A stretch of DNA of 43,325 bases. Source: Rhodobacter sp. Its GTDB lineage: Bacteria > Pseudomonadota > Alphaproteobacteria > Rhodobacterales > Rhodobacteraceae. This document shows positions 17,300 to 25,256 of this stretch, in pieces; position 1 is the first letter of the stretch; each line of letters begins with the position of its first letter. Location: positions 1 to 43,325 of the forward strand of contig JADCEN010000027.1 in the NCBI GenBank assembly GCA_020250175.1, written 5' to 3'. Below the pieces are notes generated by a model. That model worked only from the letters and a program-made list of their open reading frames with translations. It searched no databases and was not told the origin of the DNA. A program made the translations under genes and the position numbers.

Positions 17300-18106
17300 T
17301 CACGCGGCGGCGGCGGCGGGTGCCGCCTTGGTGAACAGCCGGTCGAAATTGGCGGATGTCCGGGCCGCGAATTCTTCCAGTGTCAGGCCATACAGCGCGG
17401 CACCGGCGGCAGCGGTAAGGGCGGTATAGGCCGGTTCGTTGCGCCGCCCCCGGTGCGGCGGCGGGGCAAGATAGGGGCTGTCGGTTTCCAGCAGGATGCG
17501 GTCCAGCGGGGCTGAGCGGAAGATGGCGCGCAGATCGTCTGATTTCGGAAAGGCCGCGATGCCGGACATCGACAGGTAAAAGCCAAGGTCAAGGGCCGCA
17601 CGCGCCAGCCCCGCACCAGAGGAAAAGCAATGCATCACGCAGGCATAGGCACCGTTCCGGAACTCTTCTGCAAGGATGGCCGCCACGTCTTCATCTGCCG
17701 CACGGGCATGGATAATCAGCGGCAGCCCGGTGATCCGGGCGGCGGCGGCATGGATGCGCAGGCTGTGCTGCTGCACGGCTTTTGTTTCGGCGGTGTAATG
17801 ATAGTCCAGCCCGGATTCGCCGATGCCGACACATTTCGGGTGCCGCGCCAGGGCGACCAGATCCTCGACCCTTGCCAGGGGTTCTTCCGCAGCGCTCATC
17901 GGATGGGTGCCGACGGCGTAGAAGACGCCCTCATGCGCCTCGGCCAGGGCGCGCACATGCGGTTCAAGGCGCAGCCGGGTGCAGATGGTCACCATCCGCG
18001 TGACGCCGGCCGCACGGGCGCGCGACAGAAGAGCGGGCAGTTCGCCGTCGAAATCAGGAAAATCAAGGTGACAGTGGCTGTCGACAAGGGCTGGGGGGAC
18101 AGGCAT
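17300..18106 (-). CDS. TatD family metal-dependent hydrolase (DNase)
   Basis: The protein (268 residues) starts MPVPPALVDSHCHLDFPDF. TatD enzymes are two-metal 3'-5' exonucleases/AP-type DNases with a TIM-barrel. Metal ligands are seen in DSHCHL, GESGLDYHY, LIIHARAA, MHCFSSG and ETDSPYLAPPPHRGRRNEP. The ATG at 18106 is preceded by GAGGTGAG and lies seven bases after the holB stop; the ATG at 18127 would overlap holB and was not chosen. The pairing tmk-holB-tatD is widely conserved in bacteria. Confidence 0.92.
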   Translation of the reverse strand: MPVPPALVDSHCHLDFPDFDGELPALLSRARAAGVTRMVTICTRLRLEPHVRALAEAHEGVFYAVGTHPMSAAEEPLARVEDLVALARHPKCVGIGESGLDYHYTAETKAVQQHSLRIHAAAARITGLPLIIHARAADEDVAAILAEEFRNGAYACVMHCFSSGAGLARAALDLGFYLSMSGIAAFPKSDDLRAIFRSAPLDRILLETDSPYLAPPPHRGRRNEPAYTALTAAAGAALYGLTLEEFAARTSANFDRLFTKAAPAAAAA

Positions 18107-18113
18107 GGATGGC

Positions 18114-19259
18114 TCACCTCGGGGCAAGCATGCCCGCCGTCTCGTCGATCTTCAGCACCATATCCATGAGAAGTGAGGCAGGGTCAAGGTTGACCGCCCG
18201 GCCCCGGCGCGCCCTGGCCGAAAGGCTTTGCGCAAGATCGGCCCAGACAAGGGCCGCCCCGGCATCCGGTGCCAGGCGCGCGATCAGCGCCGCCTCGCCG
18301 GATGCCGCCTCGGGCGGGGGGTGTCCGGTGACGCCGGCCCGCGCAAGGCGCGCCAGAAACAGGTCCACCAGCCGCAGGATCAGCTCAAAGCTGGCCTCGG
18401 CCCCGCGTCCGGCACCGGCTTCGGCCAGCGCCAGCGCGCGGGGCCGGTCAAGCCGGGGCAGGGTGGCGAAAAGTGCAACGATCTGCGCATAAAGCTTTAT
18501 CCCGTCCTGGTTGGCAATCCGGATCGCCTCGCCCACCGAACCGCCGCTGAGTTCGGCCATGGCCCCGGCCTCGTCCGCTGTGCCGCCCGCGGCGACAAGG
18601 GCTTGCGCCATGTCGGGGGCGGACAGCGGACCAAGCCGCAGGTCGCGGCAGCGCGAGCGGATGGTCGGCAACAGGTGCCAGGGCTGATGGCTGACCAGCA
18701 GCAGCGTGACGCCCCGGGGCGGTTCTTCCAGCAGTTTCAGCAAGGCATTGGCGGCATTCGTGTTCAGATCGTCCGCCGTGTCGATGATTGCCGCGCGCCG
18801 TCCGCCGTCGGCGGCGGAGAGGCTGAAGAAATTCTTCATCCGGCGAACCTCTTCCACGGTGATCTCCTGCCGGTGGCGCGGCGGGGTGGCCTTGTCATCC
18901 CAGGGGCGGCGCAGCAGGAACAGGCGCGGCTCCGACAGGGCCAGCATCCTGCGCGCGACGGGATGGTCGGGCGGCACATCAAGGCTGACGGGCGGGGGCG
19001 GGGCAAACAGGCCGCCATCCTCTTCGGGCGTGGCGAGCAGAAAGCGCGCGATGCGCCAGGCCAGGGTGGCCTTGCCGACACCGCGCGGTCCGGTCAGCAG
19101 CCAGCCATGCGGCAGCCTGCCCTGACGGTACGCGTCGAGAAAGGTGGCCTCTGCCGCCGTCTGCCCGATCAGCCACAGCGTTTCGCGGGGGTGGGGGGCA
19201 CCTTCGACCCGGTCGGGTTCCGGGATGGGGTCTTCCGACAGGTCGGGGGCGCGGGCCAT
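18114..19259 (-). CDS. holB: DNA polymerase III subunit delta'
   Basis: The delta' subunit is the rigid stator of the clamp loader that places the beta sliding clamp on DNA. The 381-residue protein has a P-loop-like GPRGVGKATLAWRIARFLL (~residues 59-77), an insertion with PPPPVSLDVPP, then ADDLNTNAANALLKLLEEPP and IRSRCRDL, the hallmark clamp-loader region with the SRC motif. The zinc-module cysteines found in many delta' proteins are not apparent, which is usual in this alphaproteobacterial branch. The start ATG overlaps the tmk stop (TGATG). Confidence 0.92.
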   Translation of the reverse strand: MARAPDLSEDPIPEPDRVEGAPHPRETLWLIGQTAAEATFLDAYRQGRLPHGWLLTGPRGVGKATLAWRIARFLLATPEEDGGLFAPPPPVSLDVPPDHPVARRMLALSEPRLFLLRRPWDDKATPPRHRQEITVEEVRRMKNFFSLSAADGGRRAAIIDTADDLNTNAANALLKLLEEPPRGVTLLLVSHQPWHLLPTIRSRCRDLRLGPLSAPDMAQALVAAGGTADEAGAMAELSGGSVGEAIRIANQDGIKLYAQIVALFATLPRLDRPRALALAEAGAGRGAEASFELILRLVDLFLARLARAGVTGHPPPEAASGEAALIARLAPDAGAALVWADLAQSLSARARRGRAVNLDPASLLMDMVLKIDETAGMLAPR

Positions 19260-19888
19260 CAGCGCGGCAGCCGGGCTTGGGCCGCGCGCAGCACCTCTGC
19301 CGCAACCGCCTGCGGATCGCGCGCACCGTCGATCACCACAAAGCGGGCGGGGGTGGCCTGGGCCAGGGCCAGAAACCCGGCGCGCATGGCCGTCTGCATC
19401 GCCAGCCCCATCTCTTCAAAGCGCTGCTCGCTGCCCTGCCGGGCGACGGCACGCGACAGGGCTGTTGCCGGGTCGATGTCGATCAGCAGGGTCAGGTCAG
19501 GTTCGGTGCCGATCATCAGATCATTCAGGCGGTCCACAAGGGCCCGCAGATCGCCGCGCGTGATGCCCTGATAAACGCGGGTCGAATCCGCGAAACGGTC
19601 GGTGATCACGATCTCGTCGCGCGCCAGGGCGGGGCGGATGGTCTTTTCCAGATGATCGCGGCGGGCGGCGGTGAACAGCAGGATTTCGGTCTCGGCCGAC
19701 CAGCGGTCCGGATCGCCTTCCAGCACCAGACGGCGGATCTCTTCGGCACCGGGGCTTCCGCCCGGCTCGCGCGTCAGGGTCACGACATGACCGGCATCGC
19801 GCAGGGCCTGCGCCAGAAGCCGGGCCTGGGTCGATTTGCCCGACCCGTCAATGCCTTCGAAACTGATGAAGTGCCCCCGACCCGGCAT
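19259..19888 (-). CDS. tmk: Thymidylate kinase
   Basis: Tmk phosphorylates dTMP to dTDP with ATP, an essential step of dTTP synthesis in the cytosol. The 209-residue product has the P-loop FEGIDGSGKSTQARLL (~residues 9-24), TREPGGSPGAEEIR, the DR motif in ITDRFADSTRVYQG, and DIDPATALSR, all standard. The start codon lies immediately after the carboxypeptidase stop (TGAATG), so the two genes are coupled, and the stop overlaps holB. Confidence 0.95.
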   Translation of the reverse strand: MPGRGHFISFEGIDGSGKSTQARLLAQALRDAGHVVTLTREPGGSPGAEEIRRLVLEGDPDRWSAETEILLFTAARRDHLEKTIRPALARDEIVITDRFADSTRVYQGITRGDLRALVDRLNDLMIGTEPDLTLLIDIDPATALSRAVARQGSEQRFEEMGLAMQTAMRAGFLALAQATPARFVVIDGARDPQAVAAEVLRAAQARLPR

Positions 19889-21034
19889 TCAGCTTGCCGG
19901 TGCCTCTGCGCTGAAGCGGGCGTAAAGGACCCGCGCCGCAGTTGTCAGCCGCCCAAGAAATCCTGCCCGGTTGACAGCGGTTTCGGTGACAAGGGGAATG
20001 CGCGCATCGGGCAGATCGGGAACCCGGATGATCAGCTCCGCCACAGGCTGCCCCGCAGCCAGGGGTGCCGCCAGCGGCCCGGTATAGCTGACCTCGGCCG
20101 AAATGCCATCCTGATCCAGCGCCGGCACAAGCGCCGCCACATCGCGGGCCGGGACCAGCCCCACGGTCCGCGCCCGGCCCATCCAGACCGGGGCCTCGGC
20201 CACGCGCGTGCCTGCCTTTGCGACCGTCTTCAGAACGAACTGACGGAAGGCCCAGTTGACAATGCGCTCGGCCTCCTCGGCGCGGGCGGCATCGCTTTCC
20301 AGCCCGTTGATGACAAAAATGACCCTGCGGTTGCCCTGAACGGCCGACCCCACAAGGCCAAATCCGGCCTCTTTCGTGTGGCCGGTTTTCAGGCCGTCAG
20401 CGCCGATGTCGAGCTTCAGCAGCGGGTTGCGGTTGAACCGGTTCGCTTCGGAGCGGTCGGCGAAATTGAACTCGGTTTCCTTGAAGATCGCGTATTCCTC
20501 GGGAAACGCCTCGATCAGGCGCCGGGCGATCAGGCCCAGATCATGCATGCTCATGCGGTGGTTCGGATCGGGCCAGCCCGAGGCATTGGCGAAGGTCGAC
20601 CGGGTCATGCCAAGCGCCCTGGCGCGCTCCGTCATCTGCGCGGCAAAGGCCTCTTCGCTGCCGGACAGACCCTCGGCCACCACGATACAGGCGTCGTTGC
20701 CGGAATTGATGATGATGCCGTGGATCAGATCGCGCACCGTCGGGCGGTCCTGTTCGTTCAGGAACATCGTTGATCCGCCGATGCTGCGGGCTTTGGCGGA
20801 CACGGCAAAGGTCGTATCCATGGTCACGCGACCGTCCTGCAGCGCCTCGAACAGCATGTTCAGGGTCATCAGCTTGGACATCGAGGCAGGCGGCAGCGGC
20901 TGGTCCGCGTTCTTGGCCAATAGGACGGTCTGGGTCGCCTCGTCAAAGACCCAGGCGGCCGTGGCGCGCGTGTCAAAGGCCTGGGCAGGAAGGGCAAGCA
21001 GGGCGACGAAGATCAGGATCAGTCGGTACAACAT
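19889..21034 (-). CDS. D-alanyl-D-alanine carboxypeptidase (penicillin-binding protein 5/6 type)
   Basis: This periplasmic serine peptidase trims the terminal D-Ala from peptidoglycan pentapeptides. The 381-residue precursor has signal peptide MLYRLILIFVALLALPAQA, then the catalytic SxxK motif as SMSK (~residues 52-55), SGN (~111-113) and KTGHT (~217-221). The C-terminal domain (PVWMGRARTVGLVPARDVAAL) is the PBP5_C beta-domain, with a short amphipathic end that could anchor the protein. It follows the decayed SPOR-domain gene on the same strand and leads the tmk-holB-tatD series. Confidence 0.93.
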   Translation of the reverse strand: MLYRLILIFVALLALPAQAFDTRATAAWVFDEATQTVLLAKNADQPLPPASMSKLMTLNMLFEALQDGRVTMDTTFAVSAKARSIGGSTMFLNEQDRPTVRDLIHGIIINSGNDACIVVAEGLSGSEEAFAAQMTERARALGMTRSTFANASGWPDPNHRMSMHDLGLIARRLIEAFPEEYAIFKETEFNFADRSEANRFNRNPLLKLDIGADGLKTGHTKEAGFGLVGSAVQGNRRVIFVINGLESDAARAEEAERIVNWAFRQFVLKTVAKAGTRVAEAPVWMGRARTVGLVPARDVAALVPALDQDGISAEVSYTGPLAAPLAAGQPVAELIIRVPDLPDARIPLVTETAVNRAGFLGRLTTAARVLYARFSAEAPAS

Positions 21035-21061
21035 GGGGCAGTGGCATCCTTGTCCGGAAGG

Positions 21062-21940
21062 TCAGCGGGAATGGAAACATGCATCAGCAGGACCCGGCCC
21101 TTTGATTGTCTTCATCAGGGCGTCGCAGTCTGCCCCGTCGGCCGCAAGGCTGACAGCGATGCTCTGACAGGCCTTGCCCGTGCGATCCTTTTTGCGCGCG
21201 GTGGCGCTTGTACCGGCCCTGGTTGCGGCATCGGCCGCACGCCCGGTCTTGGCCTTGACGCCGAAGATCAAGACGCCCGGCTTGATACTGGTCGTGCCGC
21301 CCCTGGCAGGGACACGGGCGGCAGGCACGGCCTTGGCCCGGCCCGCCCTTATGGGCAGGCCCGCGTCCGTGACCGGTGCCCCGGCCCTGGCTTCGGCCAT
21401 GCCGGTTACAGCCGGGACGGCACCGGGATCACCCAGGCCGGTTTCGACGGCTTTGGTCCAGGCGGGTGCGGCGGCAACCCCGGGTATGACAGGCGTCTCG
21501 TCTTCCCGGCGCAGCGCGGCGATCATGACCGTTGCGGGCCGTCCGGCTGCAAGGCCCCCCACCCTGCCCCTGTCAGAGGAAACCTGAATCGACGGGCCGG
21601 GGTTTCCGCGCTTGCGCCCCAACAGGGTGGCGGTCACCGTCTTGCCGGTTACATCGTTGCGGATGATCCCCCGTCCGCGCTTGCTTGCATCAGGCAAGGC
21701 AACCCGGACGCGGACCAGCGACGGGCACCCGGCCCACAGTTGCGCCGCCTGCGTGAAGACCTTGGGCACCTGAACATCCGCCCCCGTGGTGCGACCGGTG
21801 CGGGCGGGTGCCGCCGCCGGGCCGGGCGCGGCATCCGCTGCGGCCCTGCAGGTGAACTGGGCCGTGCCGTCTTCGCAGCCCGCCCGTGCATGCGGGCCCG
21901 GAGTCCGGAAGGCGACGTGCCTATATCCTGCAGATGCCAT
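21062..21940 (-). pseudogene. Decayed SPOR/RlpA-like cell-envelope protein gene (frame still open)
   Basis: In related bacteria the gene before this type of carboxypeptidase encodes a lipoprotein with an RlpA-like middle and a C-terminal SPOR domain that binds denuded peptidoglycan. Here the middle is recognisable (QLWAGCPSLVRVRVALPD, RGIIRNDVTGKTVTATLLGR, NPGPSIQVSSD, MIAALRRED), and the extreme C-terminus DCDALMKTIKGPGPADACF follows the SPOR ending (usually ...RDALLxxVKGLGFADAY...). But the key aromatic and hydrophobic positions are replaced by Cys, Gln, Pro or Arg. The would-be lipoprotein signal before the lipobox-like RAGCEDG (start at 21940) has no hydrophobic core. I read this as a gene losing function while the frame stays open; a frame extending to 22225 has no better start. 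Confidence 0.5.
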
Positions 21941-22299
21941 GCAAAGCCTCGCCCTGTCTGCGCAGTCTGTGTCGCGCCATTTCCGCCCGCCGCCAGGGTG
22001 ATCCATAGTCTCCCCCGCACCTTTCGGACCATATCGCCGCAACGGGCCAAGGAAAAGACCGCGAACCCGTTTCGGCACATTTCCCCTGCGCGCCGCCCGG
22101 TCCGCACGGATCATGCCGCGACAACCCGGACAGGGCGCGGACGGGTTTGCGGCACGGCGGGAATAGTCTGCGACAGGCCGCGCGGACATCGCTGGACGGG
22201 CCAAGGGGAATCCTGCTATACGCATCTGTCAGCCGGTGCGGATCCGGGGCTGACGGGCGTCACGCCCCGCCCCGTCCGCCGCATCACCGGACGGGACAT

Positions 22300-22389
22300 G
22301 GAAGTGTGGCCGAGTGGTTTAAGGCTCCAGTCTTGAAAACTGGCGTACGGGGAACCGTACCGTGGGTTCGAATCCCACCGCTTCCGCCA
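22300..22389 (+). tRNA. tRNA-Ser (anticodon TGA)
   Basis: Acceptor stem GGAAGTG pairs with CGCTTCC, followed by G and encoded CCA (22387-22389). Anticodon stem CCAGT/ACTGG with loop CTTGAAA gives anticodon TGA; a long variable arm (TACGGGGAACCGTA) and T-loop GGTTCGAATCC complete a 90-base class II serine tRNA. It lies at the boundary between core genes and the accessory island and is a plausible integration landmark. Confidence 0.97.
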
Positions 22390-22459
22390 CTTGCCCTTGC
22401 GAAAGTAATCTCCCGATCCGGCTGCGGTTGGATTTTTCCGTTGTTTTCGGGGGTTATGC

Positions 22460-22481
22460 GGGTCGGGCTGTTAACCGACCC
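22460..22481. repeat. Inverted repeat next to tRNA-Ser, part of a direct repeat
   Basis: GGGTCGG (22460-22466) and CCGACCC (22475-22481) form a 7-bp hairpin with an 8-base loop, not followed by a T-run. Its right half, CTGTTAACCGACCC (22468-22481), recurs with small changes at 22532-22545 (CTGTTAACCGGACC). The 275-base stretch between tRNA-Ser and the Res stop holds no other recognisable feature; these repeats may be remnants of an element end. Confidence 0.4.
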
Positions 22482-22664
22482 ACGCCCCAAAGGGCGCACA
22501 CGCGTTCTCTCCGGGCCGACATTCTCCAGACCTGTTAACCGGACCACTTTCGGTTCAGAGCCGCAACCTCCTGAAAAGCCAACAAAACCTTGTCCGACCG
22601 CGATGATGGCGTTCGCTTTGGCATCTGCTTCGAAAGCGCGACTGGCATCGGAAGAGAGCGCGAC

Positions 22665-25253
22665 CTAGGCCAGGTAGTCAGCAGCTGCGTCGCTCTCGTA
22701 CAAGGCCTTGATTGTCGTAGCCGTTGCGACGGCGGCTCGGGTGCCAGGCTCCGTCAAGTCAAGGACGCGGAATTTGTCGCCAATCTTCGCAACAGCTTCG
22801 ATCCGGCGATACTGGCCACCGAATGTCTCTGCATAGCGGGACAGCCCCTTCAACTTTGGCATCGCATCGCCGAACTGGATGCCATGCGGGTCGACTATGT
22901 CGGCAACGACTGATCCATCGGCCAGTTGACCAAGAAATACAAAGTCAGGACGAACGATCTTCGTTTCCTCGCCCTCCGCGTAGATGATGCCGAGCGAGTC
23001 CTGACTGGCTCTGGAAGGGTTGCGATACCATCCCAACGTCCCCGCCCGCTTCAGTTCGGCATTAACGACTTCGCCCTCCCAAGTATTGAAGTCCTCTGGG
23101 AAAAGGCCGTCATCGCCGCACAAGAGATGCCGCTCGAAGCGAGGCAGCGGCGTTTCGTTGCCGTTGGCCTCCCGGATGACTGTTGGCTGCATCCACGACG
23201 TCGGGCGCGCTAGATCAACCTCCATCGGGTTGGCGCTCATTTCCCGGATCTGCCGGTAAACGTCCTGCCGTTCGTCTGACAGGCTCTTGATCTGGACTCG
23301 ATACTTGGAGAGCCACTGCGTCGCGAGCTTCTCTGCCTCGGCCTCCAGCGCCTCCTTTACTTGCGGCACCAGCCCAAGCGCCGCAACTGTGACGTGAGCT
23401 TCAATCAGCGCCCCTTCCAGGTCGTCTGGATCGCCGTCGGCCCTTGCAATGAAGTCGCTGTACGTCGTGGCCAGATCCGGGCTGATGGCACGCCCAGCCC
23501 TGCGGTAGGCATCTTCGATCACCGCATAGTCTGCGACTTCGAGGAAATCATCGAAGGTCATTTCCCCGGCCTTCATATCGGTCTTCAGGCTCTTGCCCTC
23601 GACCGTCATCACCGCATGTCGTGACGCAGTGATCTCGACCTTGTACCTGGCTCTCGTTCCCTCAAGGACTTTGTGCATTTCAGCATGCGCGAGCTTCCCG
23701 GCTTCTGCCAGCAGCCCGTCTGCTGCGAGTTCATGCGCCAGCGAGGTCAGGCGCTTTACCGGGCGGGCCTGGCGCTTTGGCAACGTCTGGGATGGCAACG
23801 ACACCAGCTTTTCCCACACGGCTTCCGCGATGGCCGGATTGGGTTTCATCTCGGCCGGATTGATCAGAACGCGACGGCCAGGAAGGTCGTCGCCGCCATC
23901 GCCACCCGACATCAGGGCCTTGGCCACTTCGCTGACCGACTGTTCGTCGAAGAACGGCAGCAGGCAGTCGACGGCGTTCAAGCGATCATTGCCCGGGATG
24001 CGGCGCGCGAGGGGCGTGCGCACCATGCGGCCGAGCAACTGCGTGATGTGGGTCTTGTCCTTGGCTGGCCTGAACGAGACCATGACTTCTGCGCGAGGAC
24101 AGTCCCAGCCCGTGCTGATGGCGTCTTTGGCGATCAGGATCCGCACCCAGGTCGACTCCTGCACGCGCTCGGGCGAGATGTAGGGAACAGTGTGCCGACC
24201 GAAGGTCTGTACGGTGTGCTCGCCAAACACATGCGCCACGGCGTCGTCGGGCAGGTCCGGCCATCGGTCATAGATCGTGTCGAGCGCCCGGCCGATGTCG
24301 TTCGGGTCGGGGGAATTCGGCACCTGCAGCACCATCAGCGGCAACACGGTGTCCGCGTCATTTTGCGCCTGCGCATAAGCCGCCCACGCCGCCGAGATGT
24401 CCTTCAGCTTGTCCGTGCCACGCCGGACGAGCACGGTGTCGAACTGACCCACCTCCTTCGGCACGTCGAGGATGATCGTATCCTTCAACAGGCCCGAGGC
24501 TTGCACCTTGGCGGAATCCACCACCACGTTGGGAAGCGTGGCGCGGCCCTGCATGTCCGTCATCGCGGCGTTGAAGCGATCAACCGTCGCCGAGATGCCC
24601 AAGACGACAGGAATGCCGGGAACCGAGCCGGTCCCGTTGATCAGCCGCTTGACGATGGTGGTCTTCTCGCCCGCCCCGGTGGCCGCGCGCATCCCGCGAT
24701 GCGCCTCGTCCAACACCAGATACAACGTCAGCGCCGGATCATCGATGGTGTTCTGGATCGTATCCCAGATCGTGAACGACCGCATGTCGGGCATGATCCG
24801 CATCTGGCCGTCTTTCTCGATGCCTTCATCATCGGCATCGTGACCACGGACCAGCAGGCTCGATTTGCCCAGCTTCTGGGTGTTCAGGAAATAGATCTTC
24901 CCCGCCTCCAGCGTTTCCCGCTGGAAGGTGCTTTGAACCACCACCAAGTCCGAGATCGAGATGCGGTCGGATGCCTCCAACAGGCGAAACCGGGACTGTT
25001 CGTTCAGGGACGGATCGTCGCTGAACCAGATCACCACCGCGCCGGGATCGGGTTCGATGTCGTAGTTGTCATCCCCATGGAACAGCGCCTCGAACACGGC
25101 CGCCGCCATCACGGTCTTGCCCGCGCCGGTAGTCGCGGTCAGCGAGAACGCGTGCTTGTCCTTGTCCTCGCGCCAACGGCGTGACGCCTTCTTGAGGTTG
25201 ACCAGCACGTCCTTGACGGCTTCTTCCTGGTAGTCTTTCAGCGTGAATTTCAT
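22665..25253 (-). CDS. Type III-like restriction system helicase (Res) subunit
   Basis: The 862-residue protein is an SF2 helicase/translocase expected to drive DNA cleavage or blockage with the adjacent methyltransferase. It shows LKDYQEEAVKDVL, Walker A TTGAGKT (41-47), DEAH box LDEAHRGM (182-185), SAT (221-223), TGWDCPRAEVMVSFRP and the motif VI-like QLLGRMVRTPLARR. The C-terminal region has RPDFVFLGQL then VVADIVDPHG, where a PD-(D/E)XK nuclease would be expected, but the ExK triad end is replaced by DPHG, so the nuclease is divergent or absent. Start ATG at 25253 is three bases after the Mod stop. The stop faces tRNA-Ser. Confidence 0.85.
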   Translation of the reverse strand: MKFTLKDYQEEAVKDVLVNLKKASRRWREDKDKHAFSLTATTGAGKTVMAAAVFEALFHGDDNYDIEPDPGAVVIWFSDDPSLNEQSRFRLLEASDRISISDLVVVQSTFQRETLEAGKIYFLNTQKLGKSSLLVRGHDADDEGIEKDGQMRIMPDMRSFTIWDTIQNTIDDPALTLYLVLDEAHRGMRAATGAGEKTTIVKRLINGTGSVPGIPVVLGISATVDRFNAAMTDMQGRATLPNVVVDSAKVQASGLLKDTIILDVPKEVGQFDTVLVRRGTDKLKDISAAWAAYAQAQNDADTVLPLMVLQVPNSPDPNDIGRALDTIYDRWPDLPDDAVAHVFGEHTVQTFGRHTVPYISPERVQESTWVRILIAKDAISTGWDCPRAEVMVSFRPAKDKTHITQLLGRMVRTPLARRIPGNDRLNAVDCLLPFFDEQSVSEVAKALMSGGDGGDDLPGRRVLINPAEMKPNPAIAEAVWEKLVSLPSQTLPKRQARPVKRLTSLAHELAADGLLAEAGKLAHAEMHKVLEGTRARYKVEITASRHAVMTVEGKSLKTDMKAGEMTFDDFLEVADYAVIEDAYRRAGRAISPDLATTYSDFIARADGDPDDLEGALIEAHVTVAALGLVPQVKEALEAEAEKLATQWLSKYRVQIKSLSDERQDVYRQIREMSANPMEVDLARPTSWMQPTVIREANGNETPLPRFERHLLCGDDGLFPEDFNTWEGEVVNAELKRAGTLGWYRNPSRASQDSLGIIYAEGEETKIVRPDFVFLGQLADGSVVADIVDPHGIQFGDAMPKLKGLSRYAETFGGQYRRIEAVAKIGDKFRVLDLTEPGTRAAVATATTIKALYESDAAADYLA

Positions 25254-25256
25254 GGC

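Noticed and set aside
22284-22547. Minus-strand frame containing GGIRTHGTVPRTPVFKTGAL
   Set aside because: This is the well-known false translation across a tRNA-Ser gene, not a protein.
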